The position numbers and the translations under genes are program-made. The notes beneath the pieces are model-generated. The model worked only from the letters and a program-made list of their open reading frames with translations, did no database searches and was not told the DNA's origin. A stretch of 64,000 nt of DNA from Alteromonas sp. RKMC-009 (GTDB lineage Bacteria > Pseudomonadota > Gammaproteobacteria > Enterobacterales > Alteromonadaceae): assembly GCF_003584565.2 (NCBI RefSeq), contig NZ_CP031010.1, positions 1,488,001 to 1,552,000 of the forward strand. Direction: 5' to 3'. This document shows positions 1 through 8,232 of the stretch, in pieces. Positions within the stretch are counted from its first letter, which is position 1. Every line of letters begins with the position of its first letter.

Positions 1-1
1 G

Positions 2-1366
2 GCACTGCCACAGGCGATCTATACTGCGCTGGGCGGCAGAAAAGGGCCGGTGCTGATTGATATTCCTGATGATTTTCAGCGTGTAGTACTGGACAGTAGC
101 CAATGCGCAAACGCGTTAGACAACTTGCGAGCCTATACGCCATCCGTATCAGTTAATGCTTTGCCATGTGCCGATGAAGTGCAGGTAAGCGAGGTGCTTG
201 CGCAGTTTAATGCCGCTCAGCGCCCGGTGTTTATTTTTGGCGCTGGCATCAGCACTCCGTCGCTACAGGCACAGTTTGTACACATAGCTGAAAAGTTGGA
301 CGTTCCGTTTCTGGTGACCTGGCCGAACAAGAGCATGGCAGCTGGCCATCCGCTAAACGTAGGAACGTTCGGTACGCATTCGTCCAGAGGCAATAATGTG
401 GTGTTACAGAATGCCGATTTTGTCTTTTCAGTTGGGTGCCGTATGGACTCCCGGGCAACCGGCAAGCTGGATTTATTTGCACGGGAAGCAGTAGTCGGCA
501 TGGTCGAAATTGATAAAGCCGAAATGGACAAATTTGACACTTTCGGTTTTGAGGTCGCGTATAAACTGCATTGCAGTGCACAAAGTTTTGCTGACAGGTT
601 AATAGCGCTAACCGAAAGCAATGACGCCCATGCCAGTCTAAGTAAAGCTGCGTGGCACGATTACATCAGCAAAATGCAAAACAAGTATAACGGCCAGCCT
701 GCGTACGCCTTACCGTTAGTGAACCCCTATGAAGCAGCCCGGCAAATGTCAGCGCATTTGCGGGAAAACGACAAAATCTGTGTTGATACCGGTACGTGTT
801 TGCCGCTAACACTGGTGTACAGTCAGGAGAAAGCTGGCCAACAGTTTATTTCTTCCTACAACAATACACCAATGGGCTACGGGTTGCCGGCCGCCATTGG
901 CGTGGCACTGCAAGCGAAAGCGCGCAAAACGTTTTCCATTAATGGTGACGGCGGTTTGCAAATGAATATTCAGGAACTTGCCACGGTTGCCGCGCATAAC
1001 CTGAATATTCTGATCATTTTGTATAACAATCAGGGCCACGCAATGATCAAGCAAACTCAGGATGATTGGCTGGATGCTCGTTACATAGCCTCGTCATCCA
1101 ATAGCGGCTTGCCAAAGCTAAATTTTGCCAACATCGCCAAGGGTTATGGGATAGAGGCTTATCAGGTGACATCCAACGCAGTCTTCGCACAGGTGCTGGA
1201 AAAAACGCTTAATGCCACCCATCCGGTGTTAATCGAATTGATGATTGATGAGGGCTTTCGCTGTGAGCCCATCATAAAATATGGCAATCCACTTGAAGCA
1301 ATGAGTCCTGCTGATCTCAACATGTCGATTCGCGAAGACATGCTTGTTGCCAACGTTGAATCTTAA
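2..1366 (+). CDS. Thiamine-pyrophosphate enzyme, acetolactate synthase-like (5' partial)
   Basis: The reading frame is open from the left edge (first full codon at base 2), so the N-terminal part is missing. What remains is a central FAD/DHP-synthase-like domain (FIFGAGIS segment) followed by the TPP-binding domain with the GDG...NN signature (NGDGGLQMN, then LYNNQG about 25 residues later). This is the acetolactate synthase/benzoylformate decarboxylase fold. In a glycan cluster such enzymes usually make a modified sugar or acyl precursor rather than branched-chain amino acids. It is 12 bases upstream of the FkbM methyltransferase, probably in one operon. Its exact substrate cannot be read from the sequence. 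Confidence 0.85.
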   Translation, partial: ALPQAIYTALGGRKGPVLIDIPDDFQRVVLDSSQCANALDNLRAYTPSVSVNALPCADEVQVSEVLAQFNAAQRPVFIFGAGISTPSLQAQFVHIAEKLDVPFLVTWPNKSMAAGHPLNVGTFGTHSSRGNNVVLQNADFVFSVGCRMDSRATGKLDLFAREAVVGMVEIDKAEMDKFDTFGFEVAYKLHCSAQSFADRLIALTESNDAHASLSKAAWHDYISKMQNKYNGQPAYALPLVNPYEAARQMSAHLRENDKICVDTGTCLPLTLVYSQEKAGQQFISSYNNTPMGYGLPAAIGVALQAKARKTFSINGDGGLQMNIQELATVAAHNLNILIILYNNQGHAMIKQTQDDWLDARYIASSSNSGLPKLNFANIAKGYGIEAYQVTSNAVFAQVLEKTLNATHPVLIELMIDEGFRCEPIIKYGNPLEAMSPADLNMSIREDMLVANVES

Positions 1367-1378
1367 TAAAGGTGCTAC

Positions 1379-2233
1379 ATGTCGAATTTTTTTGCAGATC
1401 TATTTACGCTACTTCAACAGAACAAAGCGCTTCATCAGCGCGACGGTGAGTTTCATCGTGTGATGTCCAGTGCCTGTGAACGTGTGTTCAGTGTTTCCCA
1501 GTTTTCCGAACATCCACGGGAAACAGTGGTGTTGGGGCCATTTGGCGAGATAGCGTTGCCTTATTACTCCATGGGCAATATTAATTCTTTGGACCTGTTT
1601 GGTTTGGATGAACTGATCCTGTTTTCTTTCTATCTTGCCAAAAAAGAGCAATACAAAAGTGTGGCGGACATGGGGGCAAACATCGGCTTGCACTCCCTCT
1701 TAATGGACAAAAATGGCTGGCAGGTGACAGCCTTTGAACCCGATCCTAATCACACGGCGAAAATTAAATATCACGCTGAGTTGAATGTTTGCGAACATAT
1801 CACCGTGAAGGAATACGCTATTTCTGACCAAAAGGAATCCCTGACATTCACCCGCCTTATTGGCAATCGAACTGGCAGCCATTTAAAAGGCAAAAAAGAG
1901 CATGTGTATGGCAGCACGGAAGAGTTTACTGTCGCGTGTCTTGCGCTTAAAGATGTTCTGGCTCAGTTCGACTTCATCAAAATGGACATTGAAGGTGCAG
2001 AAGCTGATGCACTGTGTTCTACCGATAAAGCCGATTGGGCTAACACGGATATGATGCTGGAAGTTGGCTCGGCCAGCAATGCACAGCGTATCTGGCAGCA
2101 TTTGCAAACCATTGGGTTACAGGCTTACAGTCAGAAAAATGGCTGGGGTTTGGTAGAATGTCTGGAGCATATGCCCACTTCCTATAAAGAAGGCAGCCTG
2201 TTCCTCACAATGTCGGGTAACGCGCCATTCTAA
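1379..2233 (+). CDS. FkbM family SAM-dependent methyltransferase
   Basis: A 284-residue protein with a class I methyltransferase core. The SAM-binding motif VADMGANIGLHS lies near residues 98-109, the acidic motif II (TAFEPDP) follows, and FIKMDIEGAEADAL is typical of FkbM. These enzymes O-methylate sugars or polyketides. The ATG is preceded by AAAGGTG. The gene follows the TPP enzyme closely, and its last 4 bases overlap the end of the convergent nucleotidyltransferase gene. A role in methylating a surface or flagellin glycan is inferred from its neighbours. Confidence 0.85.
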   Translation: MSNFFADLFTLLQQNKALHQRDGEFHRVMSSACERVFSVSQFSEHPRETVVLGPFGEIALPYYSMGNINSLDLFGLDELILFSFYLAKKEQYKSVADMGANIGLHSLLMDKNGWQVTAFEPDPNHTAKIKYHAELNVCEHITVKEYAISDQKESLTFTRLIGNRTGSHLKGKKEHVYGSTEEFTVACLALKDVLAQFDFIKMDIEGAEADALCSTDKADWANTDMMLEVGSASNAQRIWQHLQTIGLQAYSQKNGWGLVECLEHMPTSYKEGSLFLTMSGNAPF

Positions 2234-2961
2234 TTGTTACGCAGCGGGCACTCCACCGGGGGGCCTGTTTCAAAGTCTTCCTGCGCTTTTGCATAACTTT
2301 CCGGCGTGCCAATATCCCGGTGATAACACGTATTCACCCACGTATTAATCTGGCCCATCAGGTGGGGAATAACTTCCGTACTGATATCTGAAAACTGATT
2401 CGAAATAATGGTGTCGATAACGTCAGCAGACATAATATACACCGCGCCATTTGCCAGGTTACCCGGTGGGTTAGCCACCTTTTCATGCATGTTCAGCACA
2501 ATGCCATTTTCGTCATGTTCGATAATGCCACAGCTTTGTGGTGTATCGGTATGAAACAGCATCATGGTCATAGCAACCTTCGCGGGTCGTTGCGTGAATG
2601 CCTTTATATATGCATCGGTATCGAACACAGAAAGGTTGTCTGCATGCACGATGATCACACTGTTACCAGCCAATTCGTCAGCATGGGCGCATACGGTGCC
2701 GCCGGTTCCGAGCAGTTCAGGTTCATACCAGGTTTTAAGTTTGGGTTCATGTTGCCAGTTGGCGGTCAGGTGCTGGGAAACCTTCTCGTGCAGATAATGC
2801 AGGTTGATGTAGATATCGCTGACATCGTCACGATGCACAAACTTCTCAATCCAAAAATCCAGCAACGGCTTGCCATGAATAGGTACCAGGCATTTGGGTA
2901 CGGTATCGGTTAGGGGGCGAAGCCGAGAACCTAACCCGGCGGCAAGCAACACAACTTTCAT
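2230..2961 (-). CDS. Sugar-1-phosphate nucleotidyltransferase
   Basis: A 243-residue protein that opens with the NTP-transferase signature LAAGLGSRLRPLTDT-PKCLVPI-GKPLLD (residues about 6-34), which binds the nucleotide and Mg2+. It couples a sugar 1-phosphate to an NTP to give an activated sugar. The family includes GlmU-N, RmlA-like and heptose-1-P guanylyltransferase (HddC-like) enzymes; which sugar is used is unknown. The start overlaps the stop of the upstream kinase/cytidylyltransferase gene by 4 bases (ATGA type), so the two are translationally coupled and probably act in successive steps. Confidence 0.85.
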   Translation of the reverse strand: MKVVLLAAGLGSRLRPLTDTVPKCLVPIHGKPLLDFWIEKFVHRDDVSDIYINLHYLHEKVSQHLTANWQHEPKLKTWYEPELLGTGGTVCAHADELAGNSVIIVHADNLSVFDTDAYIKAFTQRPAKVAMTMMLFHTDTPQSCGIIEHDENGIVLNMHEKVANPPGNLANGAVYIMSADVIDTIISNQFSDISTEVIPHLMGQINTWVNTCYHRDIGTPESYAKAQEDFETGPPVECPLRNN

Positions 2962-4448
2962 CCTACCAGCTCACCAATTTTGGCCAGTACTTTGTGTTTC
3001 GGCAGCGGCAGGTTGCCGCGGGTATTCACCTGTATAGCTGAGCTGACACTGCCTACAAAGGCGGCCTGCCAAATAGTTGCGCCAGCACACATCATCAGTG
3101 TGGTGGTGACAAACAGCGCATCGCCGGCACCTGCGGTATCTATAGCATTGTCTGCCAGTGCAGGCAGGTTGTCGGTTTGTAACACGTCATCCAGGGTATT
3201 ACGGTGACGAATTAAAATTCCTTCAGCGCCCAGCGTCACGATCAGGCTGGTGGTTTTGAGTTTGTCAGCCAAATCCATCGATACCTGAATCAGGCCGCTG
3301 TCATCGTCTTGTGCGGCCAGCCGCGCCTCAATTTCCGTTGGTGTGGTCAGCATCAGATGTTTGAATTTGGTCAAATCGCCAATTTGCGAAGATGTCTGAC
3401 TGTCGGCAACCATGGGAATGTTGTGTTTAAGGCATAGCGTTTGAATCTGTTTGATGAACGCAGGGCAGAGCACACCGAAACTGAAATCAGCAAATAACAC
3501 CACGTCGTAATGGTGGATATTCGCTTTGAATTTTTCCAGTAACGCATTCATAACCGGCTTGTCTATGGCGTGTTTGCGGAAGCTGTTTACCCGCAATAGT
3601 GTTTTACCCTTGGCTCGATAGCGTAACTTGTGAGTAGTGGGGCGGGATGCGTCTTCTACAATATGCGCGGTAACCCCGTATTCGGTTAGTTTTGACTGGG
3701 CGAATTTACCCGCGTCATCCTTGCCTACCACGCTGAAAAAGTGGGCCTGGGCACCAAGACTTTGCGCGTGACCTGCGACAATACCAGCGCCGCCCAGGTA
3801 CTGAAATGATTCTAATGGGCTGACGGCAATTGTAGGGTCCTCCTGTGACATACCGATGGCCAGGCATTCCTGATATTCATCAACAATAATATCGCCAATA
3901 ACCGCGATATTAATACTGCCCACGTTGTCCATGTAGCGGTTCAGGAGTGGACTGCTGATATCATAACGCTCGTGATAGCGTTGCAGTTGTTGGGTAAGCT
4001 TTGTATTTTCAGTCAGTTGCTGTTGCAGTAGCTCCCGTGATGAAAATTGCTTTTCACCGGATGAGAACACCAACTTGCCGCCGTAGCTATCAACCAGTAT
4101 TTGCTCGATATTGTCGGCGTTTTCCCATTCTTTACCTTTCACGATAACGTCTGGCTTTAACGCTGAGACAAACTCCGGCAAGGTATTATTCAACACCACC
4201 ACTTCGTCAACGAAGGATAATGCGGATAATGCCGAGCTGCGTTCATCATTGGAGAAAAACGCACTGATGGATGAGGCCTTGTCGTACAGGCCAACCACCA
4301 GAATATCGGCCTGTTCTTTTGCGAACAGCAAAAAGCGCAAATGACCGGGATGGATAATATTAAAATTACCCGACACAAAACAGATGCGCTTGCCATCATG
4401 CTGGCGCGCCAGTTGCGCGGCGATAATCGTATCCTGTGAGTTATCCAT
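2958..4448 (-). CDS. Cytidylyltransferase-PfkB sugar kinase fusion (inverted HldE order)
   Basis: A 496-residue two-domain protein. Residues about 20-150 form a cytidylyltransferase-like nucleotidyltransferase (FVSGNFNIIHPGHLRFL, with the HxGH motif). Residues about 175-496 form a PfkB/ribokinase-type kinase with a GGAG motif and the catalytic signature DTAGAGDALF near residue 455. In HldE (RfaE), which makes ADP-heptose, the kinase comes first and the nucleotidyltransferase second; here the order is reversed. The protein should phosphorylate and nucleotidylate a sugar, heptose-like or otherwise. The stop overlaps the start of the next minus-strand gene, and its own start touches the stop of the alcohol dehydrogenase gene, giving a tight three-gene minus-strand operon. 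Confidence 0.85.
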   Translation of the reverse strand: MDNSQDTIIAAQLARQHDGKRICFVSGNFNIIHPGHLRFLLFAKEQADILVVGLYDKASSISAFFSNDERSSALSALSFVDEVVVLNNTLPEFVSALKPDVIVKGKEWENADNIEQILVDSYGGKLVFSSGEKQFSSRELLQQQLTENTKLTQQLQRYHERYDISSPLLNRYMDNVGSINIAVIGDIIVDEYQECLAIGMSQEDPTIAVSPLESFQYLGGAGIVAGHAQSLGAQAHFFSVVGKDDAGKFAQSKLTEYGVTAHIVEDASRPTTHKLRYRAKGKTLLRVNSFRKHAIDKPVMNALLEKFKANIHHYDVVLFADFSFGVLCPAFIKQIQTLCLKHNIPMVADSQTSSQIGDLTKFKHLMLTTPTEIEARLAAQDDDSGLIQVSMDLADKLKTTSLIVTLGAEGILIRHRNTLDDVLQTDNLPALADNAIDTAGAGDALFVTTTLMMCAGATIWQAAFVGSVSSAIQVNTRGNLPLPKHKVLAKIGELVG

Positions 4449-5485
4449 CAGTGGTCAGCTACCTTAATCATGGCTCTTACCACCTTACTATCGGCCAAAT
4501 CCTGCATCGCTTGATTAATATCATGTAATGCATACGGAGAAGACATCATTCTGCGCAATAGCGCATTATCAGTATGGCCGGCCTGTTGCTGTAACAGTGA
4601 TTCAGGATTGGCTTTGCCGCCCCACGAGCCTTCTATGGTTTTCCCACAGATTAGTTCGAAGGGGTCAATGCTGATGGTGTGACCGTGCGCCGGGTGAGAA
4701 GCAAATACGCATTTTCCCTGACGGCTCAGCGCACTGAATGCCAGTTCGATGGTTCTGCAACTGCCGGCAGATTCAATAATATAGTCAAGATGATGACCTT
4801 CAGTTTGGGCAGCAAGTTCAGTTTGCCAGTTATCAGTACCGGTGTTGATGGCGTAGTCTGCTCCCATTTGTAACGCCAGACTGAGTTTGTTGCAGTTGTT
4901 GTCAAATACCACAACTTGCGCCGGTCGCTTTTGCAGAATGGCCATCAGAGCGCTCATGCCTATTCCGCCAAGGCCGAAAACACCAACACGACTCTCAGGT
5001 TGATAGGGCAACTGGTTTTGGACCATGCCCATGCCAGTGGGAAGTGCACAGCCGAATAATACACCCGTTTCCGGCGTCAGACTGTCGGGAAGCAGGTAAC
5101 AGCGATTCTCTGATACCACAGAATATTCGCTGAATGTGGTTACTCCACCGGAATTAATGGTACCGACAGGTGATTGGTATTTAGCGCCGGCAGCATCGAT
5201 GCCACTGCCTTTCAGCCACCCGAGCACTACCGTGTCACCGGCGTGAACCTTACTGACGCCGGGACCCGTGTCGATAACCTCTGCCGTAGCTTCATGTCCC
5301 AGCAAATGAGGCAACCAGCGATCTTCTCCACGTTTTCCTTGCACTTCCATAAGCTGACTGTGGCACACGCCAGTGAAGATTATCTTTACAAGCACCTGGC
5401 CTCTGGCGAGGCCGGGAACCTGAATATCAGAAATCAGCTCAAGGGGTTTTCCTGTTTGTCTTAAAACGGCACCGGTAAATCGCAT
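4448..5485 (-). CDS. Zinc-binding alcohol dehydrogenase family protein
   Basis: A 345-residue medium-chain dehydrogenase. The catalytic zinc ligands are visible as FTGVCHSQ (Cys), then LLGHEATA (His-Glu). The four-cysteine structural zinc lobe is absent. The Rossmann motif VGVFGLGGIGMSAL lies near residues 167-180. It oxidises or reduces an alcohol or ketone with NAD(P). It is the first gene of the minus-strand operon with the kinase/cytidylyltransferase and the nucleotidyltransferase, so it probably acts on a sugar intermediate. It is divergent from the flagellin gene across a 187-base gap. Confidence 0.85.
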   Translation of the reverse strand: MRFTGAVLRQTGKPLELISDIQVPGLARGQVLVKIIFTGVCHSQLMEVQGKRGEDRWLPHLLGHEATAEVIDTGPGVSKVHAGDTVVLGWLKGSGIDAAGAKYQSPVGTINSGGVTTFSEYSVVSENRCYLLPDSLTPETGVLFGCALPTGMGMVQNQLPYQPESRVGVFGLGGIGMSALMAILQKRPAQVVVFDNNCNKLSLALQMGADYAINTGTDNWQTELAAQTEGHHLDYIIESAGSCRTIELAFSALSRQGKCVFASHPAHGHTISIDPFELICGKTIEGSWGGKANPESLLQQQAGHTDNALLRRMMSSPYALHDINQAMQDLADSKVVRAMIKVADH

Positions 5486-5522
5486 AGTGAGAATATCTGG
5501 AAATCAACTTATATTTCTATTG

Positions 5523-5550
5523 TATCGGCAAAAATTACAAATGTATTTGA
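5523..5550 (-). promoter_or_regulatory. Possible sigma-28 (FliA) promoter of the minus-strand sugar operon
   Basis: On the minus strand the gap upstream of the alcohol dehydrogenase holds GCCGATAC, 7 of 8 bases matching the FliA -10 consensus GCCGATAA. Fifteen bases upstream lies AAAT, a poor match to the -35 TAAA. If real, the sugar genes would be co-expressed with late flagellar genes. No clear sigma-54 or sigma-28 site was found on the plus strand for the flagellin. Confidence 0.25.
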
Positions 5551-5672
5551 AAAGTCCGGCGAAAAATGGCTAAAGATACGAGTAACGAAAGGTATGAAAG
5601 CAGATATACACGCATGCGCTGTCATATCTTTGTTGTACATGTGCTATGCTCTAATGCAGAGAGGAGGCGTGT

Positions 5673-6476
5673 ATGATCAATTTCAACAGCAATTCGTCAT
5701 CGACAACATCATTACTTCAGCAGGTGCAGGAAAAACAAACCAGCCTGATGGAGAAACTGGCGTCGGGCAAACGCATTAACAGTGCTGCCGACGGTGCGGC
5801 TGCGCAGCAAATCATCGACCGTCTTACTTCTCAGGTAGAAGGCAACCGTCAGGCAATTAATAATGCCTATGACGGTATCTCGCTGGCGCAGGTTGCGGAA
5901 AGTGGCTTGTCCGGCATTAATGACGATGTCAACCGTATCCGCGAACTCACCTTGCAGGCCGGCAGCGGCGTACTGAATGATGCCGATCGTCAGGCGATAC
6001 AGTCTGAAATTACCCAGTTGCAGGATAATATCTCGCAAACAATCGATCAGACGACCTTTGGCGGTAAGCCTCTGCTGAGTGCTGAAGGGGAAATTAATTT
6101 TCAGGTCGGGGCAAATCCTGATCAGTCCGTGGGCGTACGCACTTCTGATGTTGCCGGCAATCTGTCCGGTATTTTGAATATTGATATCACTTCCGGCGAT
6201 TTGGATGCTGCGTTGCAGGCGGCTGATGAAGCCGTTGAGTCTGTGGGCGGATTCCGCGCAGATCTCGGTGCGACACAGAATGCACTGGCCAGTACGGCAA
6301 GAAACCTCAGTGAAGCTGATGTGAATGTGTCTGCAGCCCGCAGCCGTATTCAGGATCTGGACTATGCGCAGGCGGTATCAGAAAATATTTCTAACAGCGT
6401 ACTGGGTCAGGCTGCTACTTCTGTGCAGGCACAGGCGAACCAACAACAAGGACAGGTTCTGGCATTGTTAAACTAG
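5673..6476 (+). CDS. Flagellin (short, without variable D2/D3 region)
   Basis: A 267-residue flagellin with a conserved N-terminal helical region (LMEKLASGKRINSAADG, residues about 26-42) and a conserved C-terminal region (NLSEADVNVSAARSRIQDLDYA, ending QGQVLALLN). The middle is only a short link, so the filament subunit lacks the exposed variable domain. The N-terminus starts MINFNSNSSST rather than the common MALTVNTNI type, so it is a divergent flagellin. A strong ribosome site (GAGGAGG) precedes the ATG by 5 bases. Subunits are exported by the FlhAB/FliPQR machine encoded downstream and polymerise outside the cell. The usual flaG, fliD and fliS do not follow it. Confidence 0.9.
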   Translation: MINFNSNSSSTTSLLQQVQEKQTSLMEKLASGKRINSAADGAAAQQIIDRLTSQVEGNRQAINNAYDGISLAQVAESGLSGINDDVNRIRELTLQAGSGVLNDADRQAIQSEITQLQDNISQTIDQTTFGGKPLLSAEGEINFQVGANPDQSVGVRTSDVAGNLSGILNIDITSGDLDAALQAADEAVESVGGFRADLGATQNALASTARNLSEADVNVSAARSRIQDLDYAQAVSENISNSVLGQAATSVQAQANQQQGQVLALLN

Positions 6477-6501
6477 AACGGGTGTGATTACGTTTTAATC
6501 A

Positions 6502-6528
6502 AAAAGGCAGGTTAAACCTGCTTTTTTT
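6502..6528 (+). terminator. Rho-independent terminator after flagellin
   Basis: The stem GCAGGTT/AACCTGC closes on a single base and is followed by a run of seven T. It lies 30 bases after the flagellin stop and separates that gene from flrA. Confidence 0.85.
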
Positions 6529-6551
6529 GCTTCAGGAACAAGAATCAGTGT

Positions 6552-6579
6552 TTGCGAACTGATCTTTTACCGCTACAAT
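6552..6579 (+). promoter_or_regulatory. Probable sigma-70 promoter of flrA
   Basis: TTGCGA (6552-6557) and TACAAT (6574-6579) with 16-base spacing lie about 50 bases upstream of flrA. A sigma-70 promoter is expected for the top-level flagellar regulator. Confidence 0.45.
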
Positions 6580-6630
6580 CATGCAGATGCGCTAAACTGT
6601 AAATAATAAAAATGCGTTCTCGGGGAATAG

Positions 6631-8115
6631 ATGAAGGAAATTCTGCTCGTTAGTGATGACGGCGAACTCATTCAAAAATTAGAAACCGTTATCACGTTCA
6701 TGGGGGAAGCTTGCTACGGGCAATCTTTTGCGGATAGCTACGGCTATCTGAATACCCATACCGTTGAAGCGGTCATGATTGATTACGCCAGAGCTGATCA
6801 GGTTCAAAACCTGGTGGCGCAGTTTCCCCACATCCCGTTTGTCGCTATTCAGGCGCAGGATGGCCTTATTGCACCGAATTGCAATCTGGTCAGCACCGCT
6901 ACACTTCCTATTACTTACCCGGTACTGACTCAGGCAATTCATCGTTGCCAGGAATATACCCGTCACCGTCCGGGCCCGGTAAAAACCGCTGGCCTGAAAA
7001 CCCGTCTTTTCCGTAGCCTTGTTGGTCGCAGCCAGCAAATTCAGACTGTACGTAAACTGGTAGAGCAGGTTGCCCCGACCGACGCCACCGTGCTGATTCT
7101 GGGTGAATCCGGTACCGGTAAAGAGGTTATCGCCCGTAACGTTCACTTTATGTCTGAGCGTAAAGAAGGCCCGTTTATTCCGGTTAACTGTGGTGCCATA
7201 CCCGGTGAACTGTTAGAAAGTGAATTATTCGGCCACGAGAAAGGTGCATTTACCGGTGCAATCAGTGCACGGAAAGGACGCTTTGAACTGGCAGAAGGCG
7301 GGACACTGTTTCTTGACGAAATAGGTGACATGCCGCTGCAAATGCAGGTTAAATTGCTGCGGGTATTGCAGGAACGGACATTTGAGCGTGTTGGTGGTCA
7401 TACACCGATAAAAGCCAATGTACGTATTGTTGCTGCCACTCACCGTAATCTGGAAAACATGATTAAAGACGATAAGTTCCGTGAGGATCTCTATTATCGC
7501 CTGAACGTGTTTCCTATCGACAGTCCTGCACTTCGTGAACGCCGCGAAGACATCCCGTTATTACTGCAGGAATTAATCAGCCGTATTCAGGGTGACGGCG
7601 TATCGGTGGTTAAATTCACCGAAATGGCTATTTCCTCTTTAATGGAACATGACTGGGCGGGTAATGTCCGTGAGCTGTCTAATCTGGTAGAGCGGCTGAG
7701 TATACTGTTCCCTAATCAGATCGTTGATATTCAGGACTTGCCGCCTAAGTATCAGTACGGTGAAATTCAGGCTTACGAGCCGGACTATCCGGAAGAGTTG
7801 CTTGAACGCGATGCATTCAATGAATTGTTCGCCGAATCAGCTGCTTCGGAAGATTTACGTTCACCGGTTGAAGATTCGGTTTATGCTTCCCCCCGTGAAG
7901 AAGGCGCGGACTCTTCCCAGCTACCGGAAGAGGGTGTGAATCTTAAAGAGTATCTGTCGGAACTGGAAATTAACCTGATCATACAGGCTCTGGATCAGCA
8001 GGACTGGGTCGTTGCCCGCGCTGCTGATAAACTGGGCATGCGCAGAACCACTCTGGTTGAAAAGATGCGCAAGTATGAAATTCAACGGGAAGAGTCGATA
8101 TCGTCAGATAATTGA
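6631..8115 (+). CDS. flrA: Flagellar master regulator FlrA/FleQ (sigma-54 activator)
   Basis: A 494-residue enhancer-binding protein. It has a FleQ-type degenerate receiver domain (residues 1-130), an AAA+ domain with Walker A GESGTGKE (158-165) and the sigma-54 contact loop GAFTGA (205-210), and a C-terminal helix-turn-helix (about 450-485). FlrA/FleQ starts the polar flagellar cascade with sigma-54 and, in relatives, is tuned by c-di-GMP and by FlhG/FleN, which is also encoded here. It stands alone between the flagellin terminator and the sigma-54 promoter of flrBC, matching the Vibrio/Pseudomonas gene order. Confidence 0.95.
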   Translation: MKEILLVSDDGELIQKLETVITFMGEACYGQSFADSYGYLNTHTVEAVMIDYARADQVQNLVAQFPHIPFVAIQAQDGLIAPNCNLVSTATLPITYPVLTQAIHRCQEYTRHRPGPVKTAGLKTRLFRSLVGRSQQIQTVRKLVEQVAPTDATVLILGESGTGKEVIARNVHFMSERKEGPFIPVNCGAIPGELLESELFGHEKGAFTGAISARKGRFELAEGGTLFLDEIGDMPLQMQVKLLRVLQERTFERVGGHTPIKANVRIVAATHRNLENMIKDDKFREDLYYRLNVFPIDSPALRERREDIPLLLQELISRIQGDGVSVVKFTEMAISSLMEHDWAGNVRELSNLVERLSILFPNQIVDIQDLPPKYQYGEIQAYEPDYPEELLERDAFNELFAESAASEDLRSPVEDSVYASPREEGADSSQLPEEGVNLKEYLSELEINLIIQALDQQDWVVARAADKLGMRRTTLVEKMRKYEIQREESISSDN

Positions 8116-8171
8116 CTTTAACCTTCTTTACAAAACCTCTGTAACCTACTGTTTTAAATATAAAATAATAC

Positions 8172-8187
8172 TGGCACATCAAATGCA
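8172..8187 (+). promoter_or_regulatory. Sigma-54 promoter of flrBC
   Basis: TGGCACATCAAATGCA matches the -24/-12 consensus TGGCACGNNNNTTGCA, with the obligatory GG-N10-GC at 8173-8186. It lies about 45 bases upstream of the flrB start, as expected for a class II gene activated by FlrA. Confidence 0.8.
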
Positions 8188-8232
8188 TTAACCCAGTCAG
8201 GACGTAATGTCTGCTTTTTGACGAGGGTTATC

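Noticed and set aside
2485..2913. Plus-strand open frame (142 codons) over the nucleotidyltransferase gene
   Set aside because: It is antisense to a conserved enzyme, with no domain and no ribosome site.
5486..5672. Sigma-54 or sigma-28 promoter for the flagellin
   Set aside because: No GG-N10-GC pair or convincing TAAA-N15-GCCGATAA was found on the plus strand of this gap, so no promoter is called there.
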